From: Bacillota bacterium
GTDB lineage: Bacteria; Bacillota; Clostridia; Lachnospirales; Lachnospiraceae
Length of the DNA stretch: 15,147 bases
Direction of reading: 5' to 3'
NCBI GenBank assembly: GCA_023411215.1
Contig: JAEYOY010000006.1
Span: 1-15,147 of the forward strand
Shown one piece after another: positions 1 through 6,661 of the stretch. The notes beneath the pieces are model-generated. The model was given only the letters and a program-made list of their open reading frames with translations. It ran no database searches and was not told where the DNA came from. The first letter of the stretch is position 1. Every line of letters starts with the position of its first letter. A program made the translations under genes and the position numbers.

Positions 1-1
1 G

Positions 2-928
2 GATACAATGATTTCAGATAACCAGACTCCATCGATAGATTATGATTATCTTGCAGCGACTCGTAAGCCTACACTTAGGACTTCAGAGCGTTTTATCATA
101 GACGAGGACTGCTCAGTGACAATTTATGATGGGCCGATCCTTTATCTTCCAACAGAGAATTGGGATATCTGGGAGAAATTTTATTATACCGTTGATGGCA
201 CTACGCCCACTGAGAATTCTACAAGATTTAGATCAACAATTTATCTGGAACAGAGTTGTACCTTAAAGATGATAGGTGTCAGCGGTGACATTTCAAGTCC
301 GGTACTAACTATTAATTTTAATCTGCTGTGTAATTTCGCTAAGTTTTGGGGGACGAATCCGGTGGTGGATTCTGAGACTGTTGCCTATGCGATTAAAAAT
401 AATGTGTCTGATCTTTCCGTATTGAATGAGAAGGAGCTTGAGCTATACTATAAGACCAAGCAGATACTGGAGGAAATAATCTCCCCCGGTATGACTGATT
501 ATGATAAGCTGAAGGCTATCCATGATTATATCTGTAGGACGGTAACCTATGGTAGTAGCCCGAATGATCAGGATCCTTATGGAGCGTTGATACTGAACAA
601 ATGTGTTTGTACAGGCTATGCAGAGTCATTTAAGCTGCTAGCGGGGTTATGTGATATACATACGATTAAGATCAATGGGATTGCCGGAGGATCTCATATG
701 TGGAATTTGGTTAAGCTTGAGGGAGACTGGTATCATGTTGATTGTGATAGTGATGATATTGATGCGGAAGACAGAATACAGTATAGATTTTTCTTGGTCA
801 ATGATGCGCATTTCCCTTATTATTTCTTTAAGGAATTTACGAGTGGCGGAAGAACCTACACTGTTCCTGCTGCAAACGGTGAAAAATATAACACTAACAC
901 GGTTGATAGGCCAATGCAATTATATTAA
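2..928 (+). CDS. Transglutaminase-like cysteine-protease-fold protein, 5' end probably cut by window edge
   Basis: The frame is open back to the window edge (two codons precede the ATG at 8) and no ribosome binding site can be seen, so the true start may lie upstream. Counting from the ATG at 8 there are 306 residues. Residues about 45-108 resemble a chitobiase/beta-hexosaminidase C-terminal-type beta domain (motif YTVDGTTPT, common in surface proteins of Clostridia). Residues about 155-250 form a transglutaminase core with the full triad: Cys201 in CVCTGYAES, His230 in GGSHMWN and Asp245 in WYHVDCDSD. In bacteria this fold is usually a peptidase or amidase, or a cross-linking enzyme, acting at the cell surface. 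A signal peptide would lie before the window. The family call is firm; the substrate is unknown. No convincing U-rich terminator follows directly. Confidence 0.85.
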   Translation, partial: DTMISDNQTPSIDYDYLAATRKPTLRTSERFIIDEDCSVTIYDGPILYLPTENWDIWEKFYYTVDGTTPTENSTRFRSTIYLEQSCTLKMIGVSGDISSPVLTINFNLLCNFAKFWGTNPVVDSETVAYAIKNNVSDLSVLNEKELELYYKTKQILEEIISPGMTDYDKLKAIHDYICRTVTYGSSPNDQDPYGALILNKCVCTGYAESFKLLAGLCDIHTIKINGIAGGSHMWNLVKLEGDWYHVDCDSDDIDAEDRIQYRFFLVNDAHFPYYFFKEFTSGGRTYTVPAANGEKYNTNTVDRPMQLY

Positions 929-978
929 GCATCAAAACGTACTTTTGGTTGATTTATCTGTTATCAACTAATGCTTAA

Positions 979-1146
979 CACTTAAACAGGTTTCTTCAGG
1001 AAGACTTCAGATTTGAACTGTGGTCAAGATCATTAACAAAAGAAAGACTGATACACAGTGGATTCTATGATTTAGCCAATGCATATCAGTCTGTGCATAT
1101 GAACTATTGCAGGCACCGTGTACCGAACGTATACACGGTGCTGTGA
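979..1146 (+). pseudogene. Possible remnant of a degraded gene (56-codon open frame without a start)
   Basis: Between a TAA at 976-978 and a TGA at 1144-1146 one frame stays open and reads as protein-like sequence rich in aromatic and charged residues (for example ELWSRSLTKERLIHSGFYDL). It has no ATG near its beginning and no ribosome binding site. It could be the 3' tail of a deleted gene whose last codons overlap the hairpin at 1113-1141. I do not recognise the family. It may also be chance, so confidence is low. Confidence 0.2.
1113..1141. repeat. Inverted repeat / hairpin, 10-bp perfect stem
   Basis: GCACCGTGTA (1113-1122) pairs perfectly with TACACGGTGC (1132-1141) around a 9-nt loop. 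It lies between the convergent ends of the transglutaminase gene and the malic enzyme gene. Neither side has a U tract. It may help transcript ends or stability together with the next hairpin. Confidence 0.5.
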
Positions 1147-1147
1147 G

Positions 1148-1172
1148 AGGAGGGAGTGATTAACTCCCTCCT
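1148..1172. terminator. Strong GC-rich hairpin between convergent genes, probable bidirectional terminator
   Basis: AGGAGGGAGT (1148-1157) pairs perfectly with ACTCCCTCCT (1163-1172) around the loop GATTA. It begins 11 bases beyond the malic enzyme stop codon on the minus strand and ends the space between convergent genes, which is the expected place for a shared terminator. A proper U run is missing on both strands (only CAACTTTATT follows on the plus strand), so termination is inferred from position and stem strength. Confidence 0.45.
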
Positions 1173-1183
1173 ACTCAACTTTA

Positions 1184-2356
1184 TTAAATCCGGGCTACAC
1201 CGGTTGTACGGGCTTCTTTTATGACTGCTTCAGCTACCACCTGAGCTATTCTCTTATCCAAAGGATTTGGAATGATGCATTCTTCGCTTAATTCCTCCTC
1301 TGCAACCAATCCTGCAATTGCATAGGAAGCAGCAACCTTCATCTCTTCATTAATTGTTTTTGCGCGACAGTCCAAGGCACCGCGGAAAATGCCGGGGAAA
1401 GCAAGCACATTATTGATCTGATTAGCAAAATCAGATCGACCGGTTCCTACTACTCTTGCGCCTGCAGCCTTAGCAACATCAGGCATTATCTCCGGTGTCG
1501 GATTAGCCATGGCAAATACGATGGAATCCGGTGCCATAGATCGAACCATCTCCGCACTGACAATATTAGGAGCAGAGACGCCGATGAATACATTCGCGTC
1601 CTTCATTGCATCTGCCAAGATACCCTTCTGATGGGAACGATTTGTCACCTTTGCCAGTTCTGCCTGAGCAGAATTCAATTCTTCCATTCCTTCACAAATG
1701 ATACCAAAACGATCTACCAGTGTCAGGTTCTTCAGGCCCAGATTTAATAGATGCTGAGCGATAGCGATGCCTGCAGAACCGGCACCGTTCAGAACAACCT
1801 TGACAGTTTCAATGTCTTTTTTTACAATCTTTAGGGCATTAATCAAGGCTGCAGCCACAACAATCGCAGTACCATGCTGATCATCGTGGAATACCGGAAT
1901 ATCGCATATGTCTTTGAGCCTTCGCTCTACTTCAAAGCAGCGGGGTGCTGAAATATCCTCCAGGTTGATTCCTCCAAAACTTCCGGAAATCAGATAAATA
2001 GTACGGACCAGCTCATCCACATCCTTAGAACGAATGCATACTGGGAATGCATCCACTCCTGCAAATTCCTTGAACAGTGCAGCCTTTCCCTCCATAACCG
2101 GCATGCCAGCCTCTGGTCCAATATCACCCAGGCCAAGGACAGCGGTACCGTCCGTGATTACTGCAACCAGGTTACTCCTGCGGGTCAGTTCAAAGGATTT
2201 GTTATAATCCTTTTGAATTTCAAGACATGGCTCCGCAACACCGGGTGTATAAGCAAGAGAAAGATCTTCTCTCGAATTAATTGGTGCTCGGGAAATCACT
2301 TCGATTTTTCCCTTCCATTCATAATGCTTCTGTAATGACTGCTGTCTGATATCCAT
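1184..2356 (-). CDS. Malic enzyme (oxaloacetate-decarboxylating malate dehydrogenase)
   Basis: The enzyme converts malate to pyruvate and CO2 while reducing NAD(P), in the cytoplasm. The product is about 390 residues, the usual size for short bacterial malic enzymes without a phosphotransacetylase tail. Visible motifs are SLAYTPGVAEPC with the catalytic Tyr near residue 36, MPVMEGKAALFKEFAGVDA with the catalytic Lys, EDISAPRCFEVE, HDDQHGTAIV (metal and substrate residues) and the nucleotide-binding NGAGSAGIAIAQ. The start at 2356 is preferred to a longer ATG at 2374 because AGGAG lies 7 bases before it, overlapping the TAG stop of the preceding dehydrogenase gene; the longer start would overlap that gene. 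The gap is only 10 bases, so the two genes are cotranscribed and probably translationally coupled. NAD versus NADP preference cannot be read with certainty. Confidence 0.93.
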   Translation of the reverse strand: MDIRQQSLQKHYEWKGKIEVISRAPINSREDLSLAYTPGVAEPCLEIQKDYNKSFELTRRSNLVAVITDGTAVLGLGDIGPEAGMPVMEGKAALFKEFAGVDAFPVCIRSKDVDELVRTIYLISGSFGGINLEDISAPRCFEVERRLKDICDIPVFHDDQHGTAIVVAAALINALKIVKKDIETVKVVLNGAGSAGIAIAQHLLNLGLKNLTLVDRFGIICEGMEELNSAQAELAKVTNRSHQKGILADAMKDANVFIGVSAPNIVSAEMVRSMAPDSIVFAMANPTPEIMPDVAKAAGARVVGTGRSDFANQINNVLAFPGIFRGALDCRAKTINEEMKVAASYAIAGLVAEEELSEECIIPNPLDKRIAQVVAEAVIKEARTTGVARI

Positions 2357-2366
2357 ATGCCTTCTC

Positions 2367-3479
2367 CTATTCAAACGGGAATCTGTATTGTGTTAATCCA
2401 AGTTCATCACGAATCTGTATGAGTTCCTTCTGTACGGCATCATTAATCGGTACTCCACTGTTCTTACGCTCCTGCCATACCAGATATTCTTTTTCTCCGG
2501 CAGTGAAGATATGCTCCTGTCCAGGTGCTTTATGTGATCCACGAAGCTCACGCAGAATATCTCCGCAAGTCTTTTTGAAAGCCTCCAGTCCCATAAAGGC
2601 TTCGGTATCAATAGCAATAAAGAAATGACCAAGATGGAAAGGAAGCTTTTCTCCGTTCTCACCGATACCTGACAGTGCACGTAAGAAATTTCCCTGCTGC
2701 AGGGCAGCTGAAAGTATTTCAACCACAGTTGCATAGCCGTAGCCCTTATATCCACCCAACTCTTCCCCTATGCCACCCAGAGGTGCAAGTGCTGCATTTC
2801 CAGTATTTAAGTCAGTTAATATCTGTACCGAATCCGTCTTAGCTTCACCATCCCGTCCGATTACCATTCCGGCCGGAGTAGACTTGCCGACGCGTGCATA
2901 ATATTCAATCCGTCCTCTCTGTGTAATGGAGGTAGCACAGTCAAGAACAAAGGGGAATTCTTCATCCGTAGGCATACCAAAGGTTAAAGGATTGGTTCCC
3001 AGCATATTCTCAACGCCAAAGGTAGGCGCGATGGAAGGTCTTGCATTGGTTCCTGTGATACCAATGCAACCGGCATCGACTGCCATAGTCGCATAATAAC
3101 CTGCAATTCCGTAATGTGTGGAGTTACGTGCTGTAACCATACCCATACCATATTTCTTCGCCTTTTCAATCGCCATTTTCATAGCCTTATAGCCAATTAC
3201 CTGACCCATTCCGTCATGACCGTCGACAACAGCAGTGGTAGGGGTTTCTCTGATTATCTCAAATTGAGTCACAGGATTCTGTATTCCTGCCTTAATTCTG
3301 TCCAGATAAATTGGTTTAAAGCGGTTAACACCATGGGATTCAATTCCGCGTTTATCAGACTCCAACAACACATCTGCACAGATTTTAGCATCCTCTTCGG
3401 GAATACCATATTTCATAAACGTATCAGTTACAAAATTAGTAATCGTTGTCCAATCAACAACATTTGACTTACCTGCCAT
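2367..3479 (-). CDS. Ldh_2-family malate/L-lactate-type dehydrogenase
   Basis: This is a 370-residue NAD(P)-dependent 2-hydroxyacid dehydrogenase of the Ldh_2 family (malate, sulfolactate, ureidoglycolate and diketogulonate dehydrogenases), which is unrelated to classical LDH/MDH. Family signatures are RGIESHGVNRF (His49), ARNSTHYGIAGYY (His122, the catalytic position), TNARPSIAPTFG and LGTNPLTFGMP. The start ATG has AGGAGG 8 bases upstream. It is the first gene of an operon with malic enzyme, so oxidation of malate or a related 2-hydroxyacid is the likeliest role. The family also includes AllD ureidoglycolate dehydrogenase; a purine role is possible given the 8-oxoguanine deaminase-like gene nearby, but that is inference. 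Substrate cannot be assigned from sequence alone. Expression is probably controlled by the leader terminator at 3512-3547. Confidence 0.9.
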   Translation of the reverse strand: MAGKSNVVDWTTITNFVTDTFMKYGIPEEDAKICADVLLESDKRGIESHGVNRFKPIYLDRIKAGIQNPVTQFEIIRETPTTAVVDGHDGMGQVIGYKAMKMAIEKAKKYGMGMVTARNSTHYGIAGYYATMAVDAGCIGITGTNARPSIAPTFGVENMLGTNPLTFGMPTDEEFPFVLDCATSITQRGRIEYYARVGKSTPAGMVIGRDGEAKTDSVQILTDLNTGNAALAPLGGIGEELGGYKGYGYATVVEILSAALQQGNFLRALSGIGENGEKLPFHLGHFFIAIDTEAFMGLEAFKKTCGDILRELRGSHKAPGQEHIFTAGEKEYLVWQERKNSGVPINDAVQKELIQIRDELGLTQYRFPFE

Positions 3480-3511
3480 ACTTACATCCTCCTAAAATTA
3501 TGTTTTTAACG

Positions 3512-3547
3512 AAAAAAAAGCGACACCCAATAAAGGCAGTCGCTTTT
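3512..3547 (-). terminator. Intrinsic terminator inside the 5' leader of the dehydrogenase/malic enzyme operon (attenuator)
   Basis: Read on the minus strand, AAAAGCGAC (3547-3539) pairs with GTCGCTTTT (3524-3516), with two inner C-G pairs and a TTTATT loop, followed directly by eight U residues (3519-3512). This is a textbook intrinsic terminator. It sits downstream of the promoter at 3578-3606 and about 35 bases upstream of the dehydrogenase start codon, so the RNA must pass it to express the operon. There is no other minus-strand gene in the window that it could be ending. Only about 25 nt of leader precede the stem, too short for a known aptamer. Confidence 0.8.
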
Positions 3548-3577
3548 CTCTTCATCTCAGAGCTTCTGAATAAATTA

Positions 3578-3606
3578 ATTATAATCGCATCCTTTTGAAA
3601 AGTCAA
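3578..3606 (-). promoter_or_regulatory. Sigma-A promoter of the dehydrogenase/malic enzyme operon
   Basis: On the minus strand TTGACT (3606-3601) and a perfect TATAAT (3583-3578) are separated by exactly 17 bp. The predicted RNA start is near 3571, giving a leader of about 92 nt that contains the terminator at 3512-3547. Confidence 0.85.
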
Positions 3607-3707
3607 GAGATGAAATTAGTAGGCCATGTAGCTTATTTGAGTGCTTATAAAATTGTAGGGATTATTGGTTTCGTAAAATAGTATGCAAATAACGAATATA
3701 ATAGAAA

Positions 3708-3736
3708 TTACCGTACAATAGTGATAATATTATAAT
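3708..3736 (+). promoter_or_regulatory. Possible promoter of the ketopantoate reductase-family gene
   Basis: A perfect TATAAT (3731-3736) lies 17 bp after a poor -35 match, TTACCG (3708-3713). It would give a leader of about 120 nt. The rest of the spacer between 3607 and 3862 is AT-rich and shows no convincing RNA structure or gene. A second AT-rich segment near 3788-3815 has no properly spaced -35 box. Confidence 0.3.
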
Positions 3737-3862
3737 GTGGTTTACAATGATAGGTCTGAAGAGATGCTTTGGAACTGGTTAGAAGAATATTGTTAAAATA
3801 ATTTGAAATTATACTAACAAGTAGATACCACAGAAACCGAATGATAGTAGCCGGGAGGAACT

Positions 3863-4786
3863 ATGAGCACAAGGGAAATAACAAAAGTAAGTATTATTGG
3901 GATGGGAGCATTAGGATTGCTGTATGGTTCGCATATCGTTAAGCATTTGGGGATAGAAGCAGTTGACTTTATAATGGAAGATACCCGTCTTAAGAAGTAT
4001 GATAAACAGGTGTTTTATTGCAATGAGGAAGAGATTAAGTTTAAGTTAACAAAGGATAGTGAAGCGGAACCGGCTGATCTGCTTATCGTTGCTGTTAAGT
4101 ACACAGGGTTGGAAGAAGCTCTTATTTCCATGAAGAGCTGTATTGGGCCGGATACCATAATCTTATCCGTACTGAATGGAATATCTAGTGAGAAAGTAAT
4201 TGGAACTCATTATGGTATGGACAAAGTCATCTATACGGTAGCTCAAGGTATGGATGCAATGAAGTTTGATAATAAGCTGCAATTTACCCAAATGGGGGAA
4301 TTACGTCTTGGCATTGTGGATGAAATACAAAAGGACAAATTGAATTGTGTAATTTCCTTCTTTGATAAGATAGAATTACCCTATGTGGTGGAGGAGGATA
4401 TCCTGCATCGCTTATGGAGTAAGTTCATGCTGAATGTTGGGGTTAATCAGACTTGCATGGTTTTTGATACCAATTATGCCGGAGTGCTGATCTTTGGAGA
4501 ACCCAATCGTACCATGATTGCTGCCATGCGTGAGGTGATTGCTGTTGCGAATGCGGAAGGAATCAAACTATCTGAGGCCGATTTAAATCAGTATATTGAT
4601 ATTATAGGGAAGCTTAATCCGGAAGGTACGCCTTCCATGGGGCAGGACCGCATTAATCGAAAACCGTCAGAAGTGGAAATGTTTGCAGGTACTGTGATCG
4701 AGATGGCTAAAAAGTATAAGATATACGTACCGGCTAACGAATTTCTATATAGACGGGTCAAGGAGATTGAAAGGGAATATATGTAG
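3863..4786 (+). CDS. Ketopantoate reductase (PanE/ApbA) family oxidoreductase
   Basis: A 307-residue NADP-type reductase of the 2-dehydropantoate reductase family. The N-terminal Rossmann motif GMGALG (residues 13-18) and AVKYT are present. The C-terminal domain keeps the family's active-site set: Lys187 and Asn191 in WSKFMLNVGVNQ, Ser258, and Glu270 in RKPSEVEMF, spaced as in E. coli KPR. GGAGG lies 4 bases before the ATG. The overall family call is firm. Whether it makes pantoate for coenzyme A is not certain: panB, panC and panD are not adjacent, and this family contains many paralogues that reduce other 2-oxoacids. Its neighbours are a hydroxyacid dehydrogenase on one side and a purine-type deaminase on the other. 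Confidence 0.85.
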   Translation: MSTREITKVSIIGMGALGLLYGSHIVKHLGIEAVDFIMEDTRLKKYDKQVFYCNEEEIKFKLTKDSEAEPADLLIVAVKYTGLEEALISMKSCIGPDTIILSVLNGISSEKVIGTHYGMDKVIYTVAQGMDAMKFDNKLQFTQMGELRLGIVDEIQKDKLNCVISFFDKIELPYVVEEDILHRLWSKFMLNVGVNQTCMVFDTNYAGVLIFGEPNRTMIAAMREVIAVANAEGIKLSEADLNQYIDIIGKLNPEGTPSMGQDRINRKPSEVEMFAGTVIEMAKKYKIYVPANEFLYRRVKEIEREYM

Positions 4787-4882
4787 GAACATACTGTGCA
4801 AGGATGCGAATTGTCTACTTAGTTCTGAATGAACTATTTTGTCAACCATAAGGTTTTCGCCACTCTCTGAAAGGCCTTCGTT

Positions 4883-5017
4883 ATGATAAGTGTAACAAAC
4901 GATAAGAGCTACTCCAATGAGGATAAAGATTATCCTCGTGAGTGGGAGGACAGAGCAATTCTTGTAGGCATTGAAGCCATGAGGGAAATGATAAAGAAGG
5001 AATTGGAAGCTAACTAG
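4883..5017 (+). CDS. Unknown small ORF, 44 residues, possibly the tail of a lost gene
   Basis: The frame opens after a TGA at 4868-4870 and runs from the ATG at 4883 to a TAG at 5015-5017. The peptide is highly charged, with a predicted C-terminal amphipathic helix (AILVGIEAMREMIKKELEAN). It reads like the last helix of a larger enzyme, so it may be the 3' remnant of a decayed gene between the ketopantoate reductase-like gene and the deaminase. Only a weak AAGG motif precedes the ATG. I recognise no family; a true small protein is possible but not shown. Confidence 0.3.
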   Translation: MISVTNDKSYSNEDKDYPREWEDRAILVGIEAMREMIKKELEAN

Positions 5018-5062
5018 AAGATTGTTTTTTCGATGCCGCACTGCGGTATTATGGAGGTTATG

Positions 5063-6418
5063 ATGAATAATTCTATATTGATTAAAAATGTACGTTATTT
5101 AGTTACCTGTGATCAGCAGGATCAGGTACTGGAAAATGTAAATATGTACATAGAGAATGGTATTATTATCGATATTAGCAAGAAGGAATGGAACGCAGAT
5201 ACAATACTTGACGGAACCAATATGTCCATGTATCCGGGATTGGTGAATACACACCATCATTTATATCAGATCTTTACCCGTAATCTTCCTAAAGTTCAAG
5301 CCATGGAGCTTTTCCCATGGCTTATAACCCTTTATGAATTATGGAAAAATATTGATGAAGAGGTGATTCATTCAACTTCTCTCGTTGGAATGGGTGAATT
5401 GATGAAAAATGGATGTACCACCTGTTTTGATCATCATTACGTATTTCCTGAAGGTAGAAGTGAGATGATTGAGACCCAGTTTATGGCGGCAGAGGAGCTT
5501 GGTATCCGTATGCATGTATCCAGAGGAAGTATGTCGCTAAGCAAAAAAGACGGCGGCTTGCCTCCGGATTCCGTGGTCCAGACAACAGATGCTATCTTGA
5601 GGGATTCCGAAAGACTGGTGAAAAAATATCATGACCCCAATCCTGGTTCCATGCGTCAGGTCGCGTTAGCACCCTGCTCTCCTTTTAGTGTAACAGCTGA
5701 TTTGATGAGAGAATCCGCAGCTCTGGCACGTAGCCTTGGGGTTCGTCTTCATACACACCTTGCAGAAACCAAGGATGAAGAGAAGTTCACCCTAGATACC
5801 TATGGTATGAGACCGCTGGAATACATGGAAAGCTTGGGTTGGATTGGTAATGATGTATGGTTCGCTCATGGAATCCATTTTAATGATGAAGAACTAAACC
5901 GACTTGCCAAAACGCAAACGGGAGTAGCGCATTGTCCGATTTCAAACATGAAGCTATCCTCCGGTGTTGCACGAATTCCTGATATGCTGCGGCTGGGTAT
6001 TCCTGTTGGACTTGCCGTTGATGGAAGTGCAAGTAATGATGGCTCTAACCTGCTGGAGGAGATGAGAACGGGTTATCTCCTGCACCGATTACAGTATGGT
6101 AATAAAGCGCCTACCGGTTATGAAATGCTGAAGCTTGCAACCCTTGGCGGTGCCAAAATATTAGGTAGAGATGACATCGGATCCTTAGAGATAGGGAAGG
6201 CAGCGGACTTCTTCCTAGTAAATACAAAAAGATTGGAATTAGTCGGTGCCATGGTGGATCCAAAATCAGTTTTAGCCACGGTAGGATTAAAAGGCGCTGT
6301 TGATTATACTGTGATTAATGGTCAAATTGTAGTACAGCAAGGTAAATTAGTAACCATCGATGAAGAGAAGACACAGTATGAGGCAGAACAGCGTTTTAAT
6401 CGATTTATACAGGCCTGA
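5063..6418 (+). CDS. Amidohydrolase, probable 8-oxoguanine deaminase
   Basis: A 451-residue member of the amidohydrolase superfamily (ATZ/TRZ-like deaminases) that hydrolytically removes an amino group from an N-heterocycle in the cytoplasm. Metal and catalytic residues are visible: His64 and His66 in NTHHHLYQ, His230, His232 and Glu235 in LHTHLAET, His269 in WFAHGIH, and Asp320 in AVDGSASNDGS. The stretches around RGSMSLSKKDGGLPPD, LAPCSPFSV and ATLGGAKILGRDDIGSL match the 8-oxoguanine deaminase subgroup as I remember it, which would turn 8-oxoguanine into urate. The start at 5063 is chosen because GGAGG lies 5 bases upstream; an ATG at 5060 is too close and one at 5033 lacks a site. A small hairpin (CCGC/GCGG) lies just before the binding site. 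Substrate assignment is by resemblance, so another aminopurine or pterin remains possible. Confidence 0.85.
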   Translation: MNNSILIKNVRYLVTCDQQDQVLENVNMYIENGIIIDISKKEWNADTILDGTNMSMYPGLVNTHHHLYQIFTRNLPKVQAMELFPWLITLYELWKNIDEEVIHSTSLVGMGELMKNGCTTCFDHHYVFPEGRSEMIETQFMAAEELGIRMHVSRGSMSLSKKDGGLPPDSVVQTTDAILRDSERLVKKYHDPNPGSMRQVALAPCSPFSVTADLMRESAALARSLGVRLHTHLAETKDEEKFTLDTYGMRPLEYMESLGWIGNDVWFAHGIHFNDEELNRLAKTQTGVAHCPISNMKLSSGVARIPDMLRLGIPVGLAVDGSASNDGSNLLEEMRTGYLLHRLQYGNKAPTGYEMLKLATLGGAKILGRDDIGSLEIGKAADFFLVNTKRLELVGAMVDPKSVLATVGLKGAVDYTVINGQIVVQQGKLVTIDEEKTQYEAEQRFNRFIQA

Positions 6419-6437
6419 ATTAATACAAAGAATTATA

Positions 6438-6481
6438 AATACGAAGAATCCGTGCGTAGCATGGGTCTTCGTATTTTTTTT
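6438..6481 (+). terminator. Intrinsic terminator after the deaminase gene
   Basis: AATACGAAGA (6438-6447) pairs perfectly with TCTTCGTATT (6466-6475), followed by an eight-base T run (6474-6481), 20 bases after the stop codon. It ends the plus-strand unit before the convergent repressor gene. Confidence 0.88.
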
Positions 6482-6524
6482 GTAAAAATGGATGCAGGTA
6501 AGTGCAAGTAAATTTATTATATCT

Positions 6525-6570
6525 CACAAAAATAAGCCAGCAACAAATCCAGAGGATTCAGTGTTGGCTT
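6525..6570 (-). terminator. Probable intrinsic terminator of the LacI-family gene
   Basis: On the minus strand the arm 6570-6562 (AAGCCAACA) pairs with 6542-6534 through nine pairs including one G-U. After an internal loop, GGAT pairs with ATCC. The stem is followed by TTATTTTT. It lies about 90 bases past the repressor stop codon; the sequence between them shows no gene. Confidence 0.65.
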
Positions 6571-6661
6571 AAAGTATTCATGACAAGTGTATTAATTTAT
6601 CAAATCATCTTATATGCCCGTACGCGAACCGATGAAACTCGTGTAGCGTGTTTCTTTCGGT

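Noticed and set aside
945..971. 9-bp hairpin (with one G-U pair) just after the transglutaminase gene
   Set aside because: AT-rich, weak, and not followed by a U run, so not called a terminator.
3610..3681. Plus-strand 23-residue hydrophobic peptide frame in the divergent spacer (begins MKLVGHVAYL)
   Set aside because: No proper ribosome binding site or promoter directly before it; such short frames are expected by chance in AT-rich spacers.
4820..4842. Small hairpin TAGTTC/GAACTA followed by four T residues after the reductase-like gene
   Set aside because: Only six AT-rich pairs and a short T run; too weak to claim termination.
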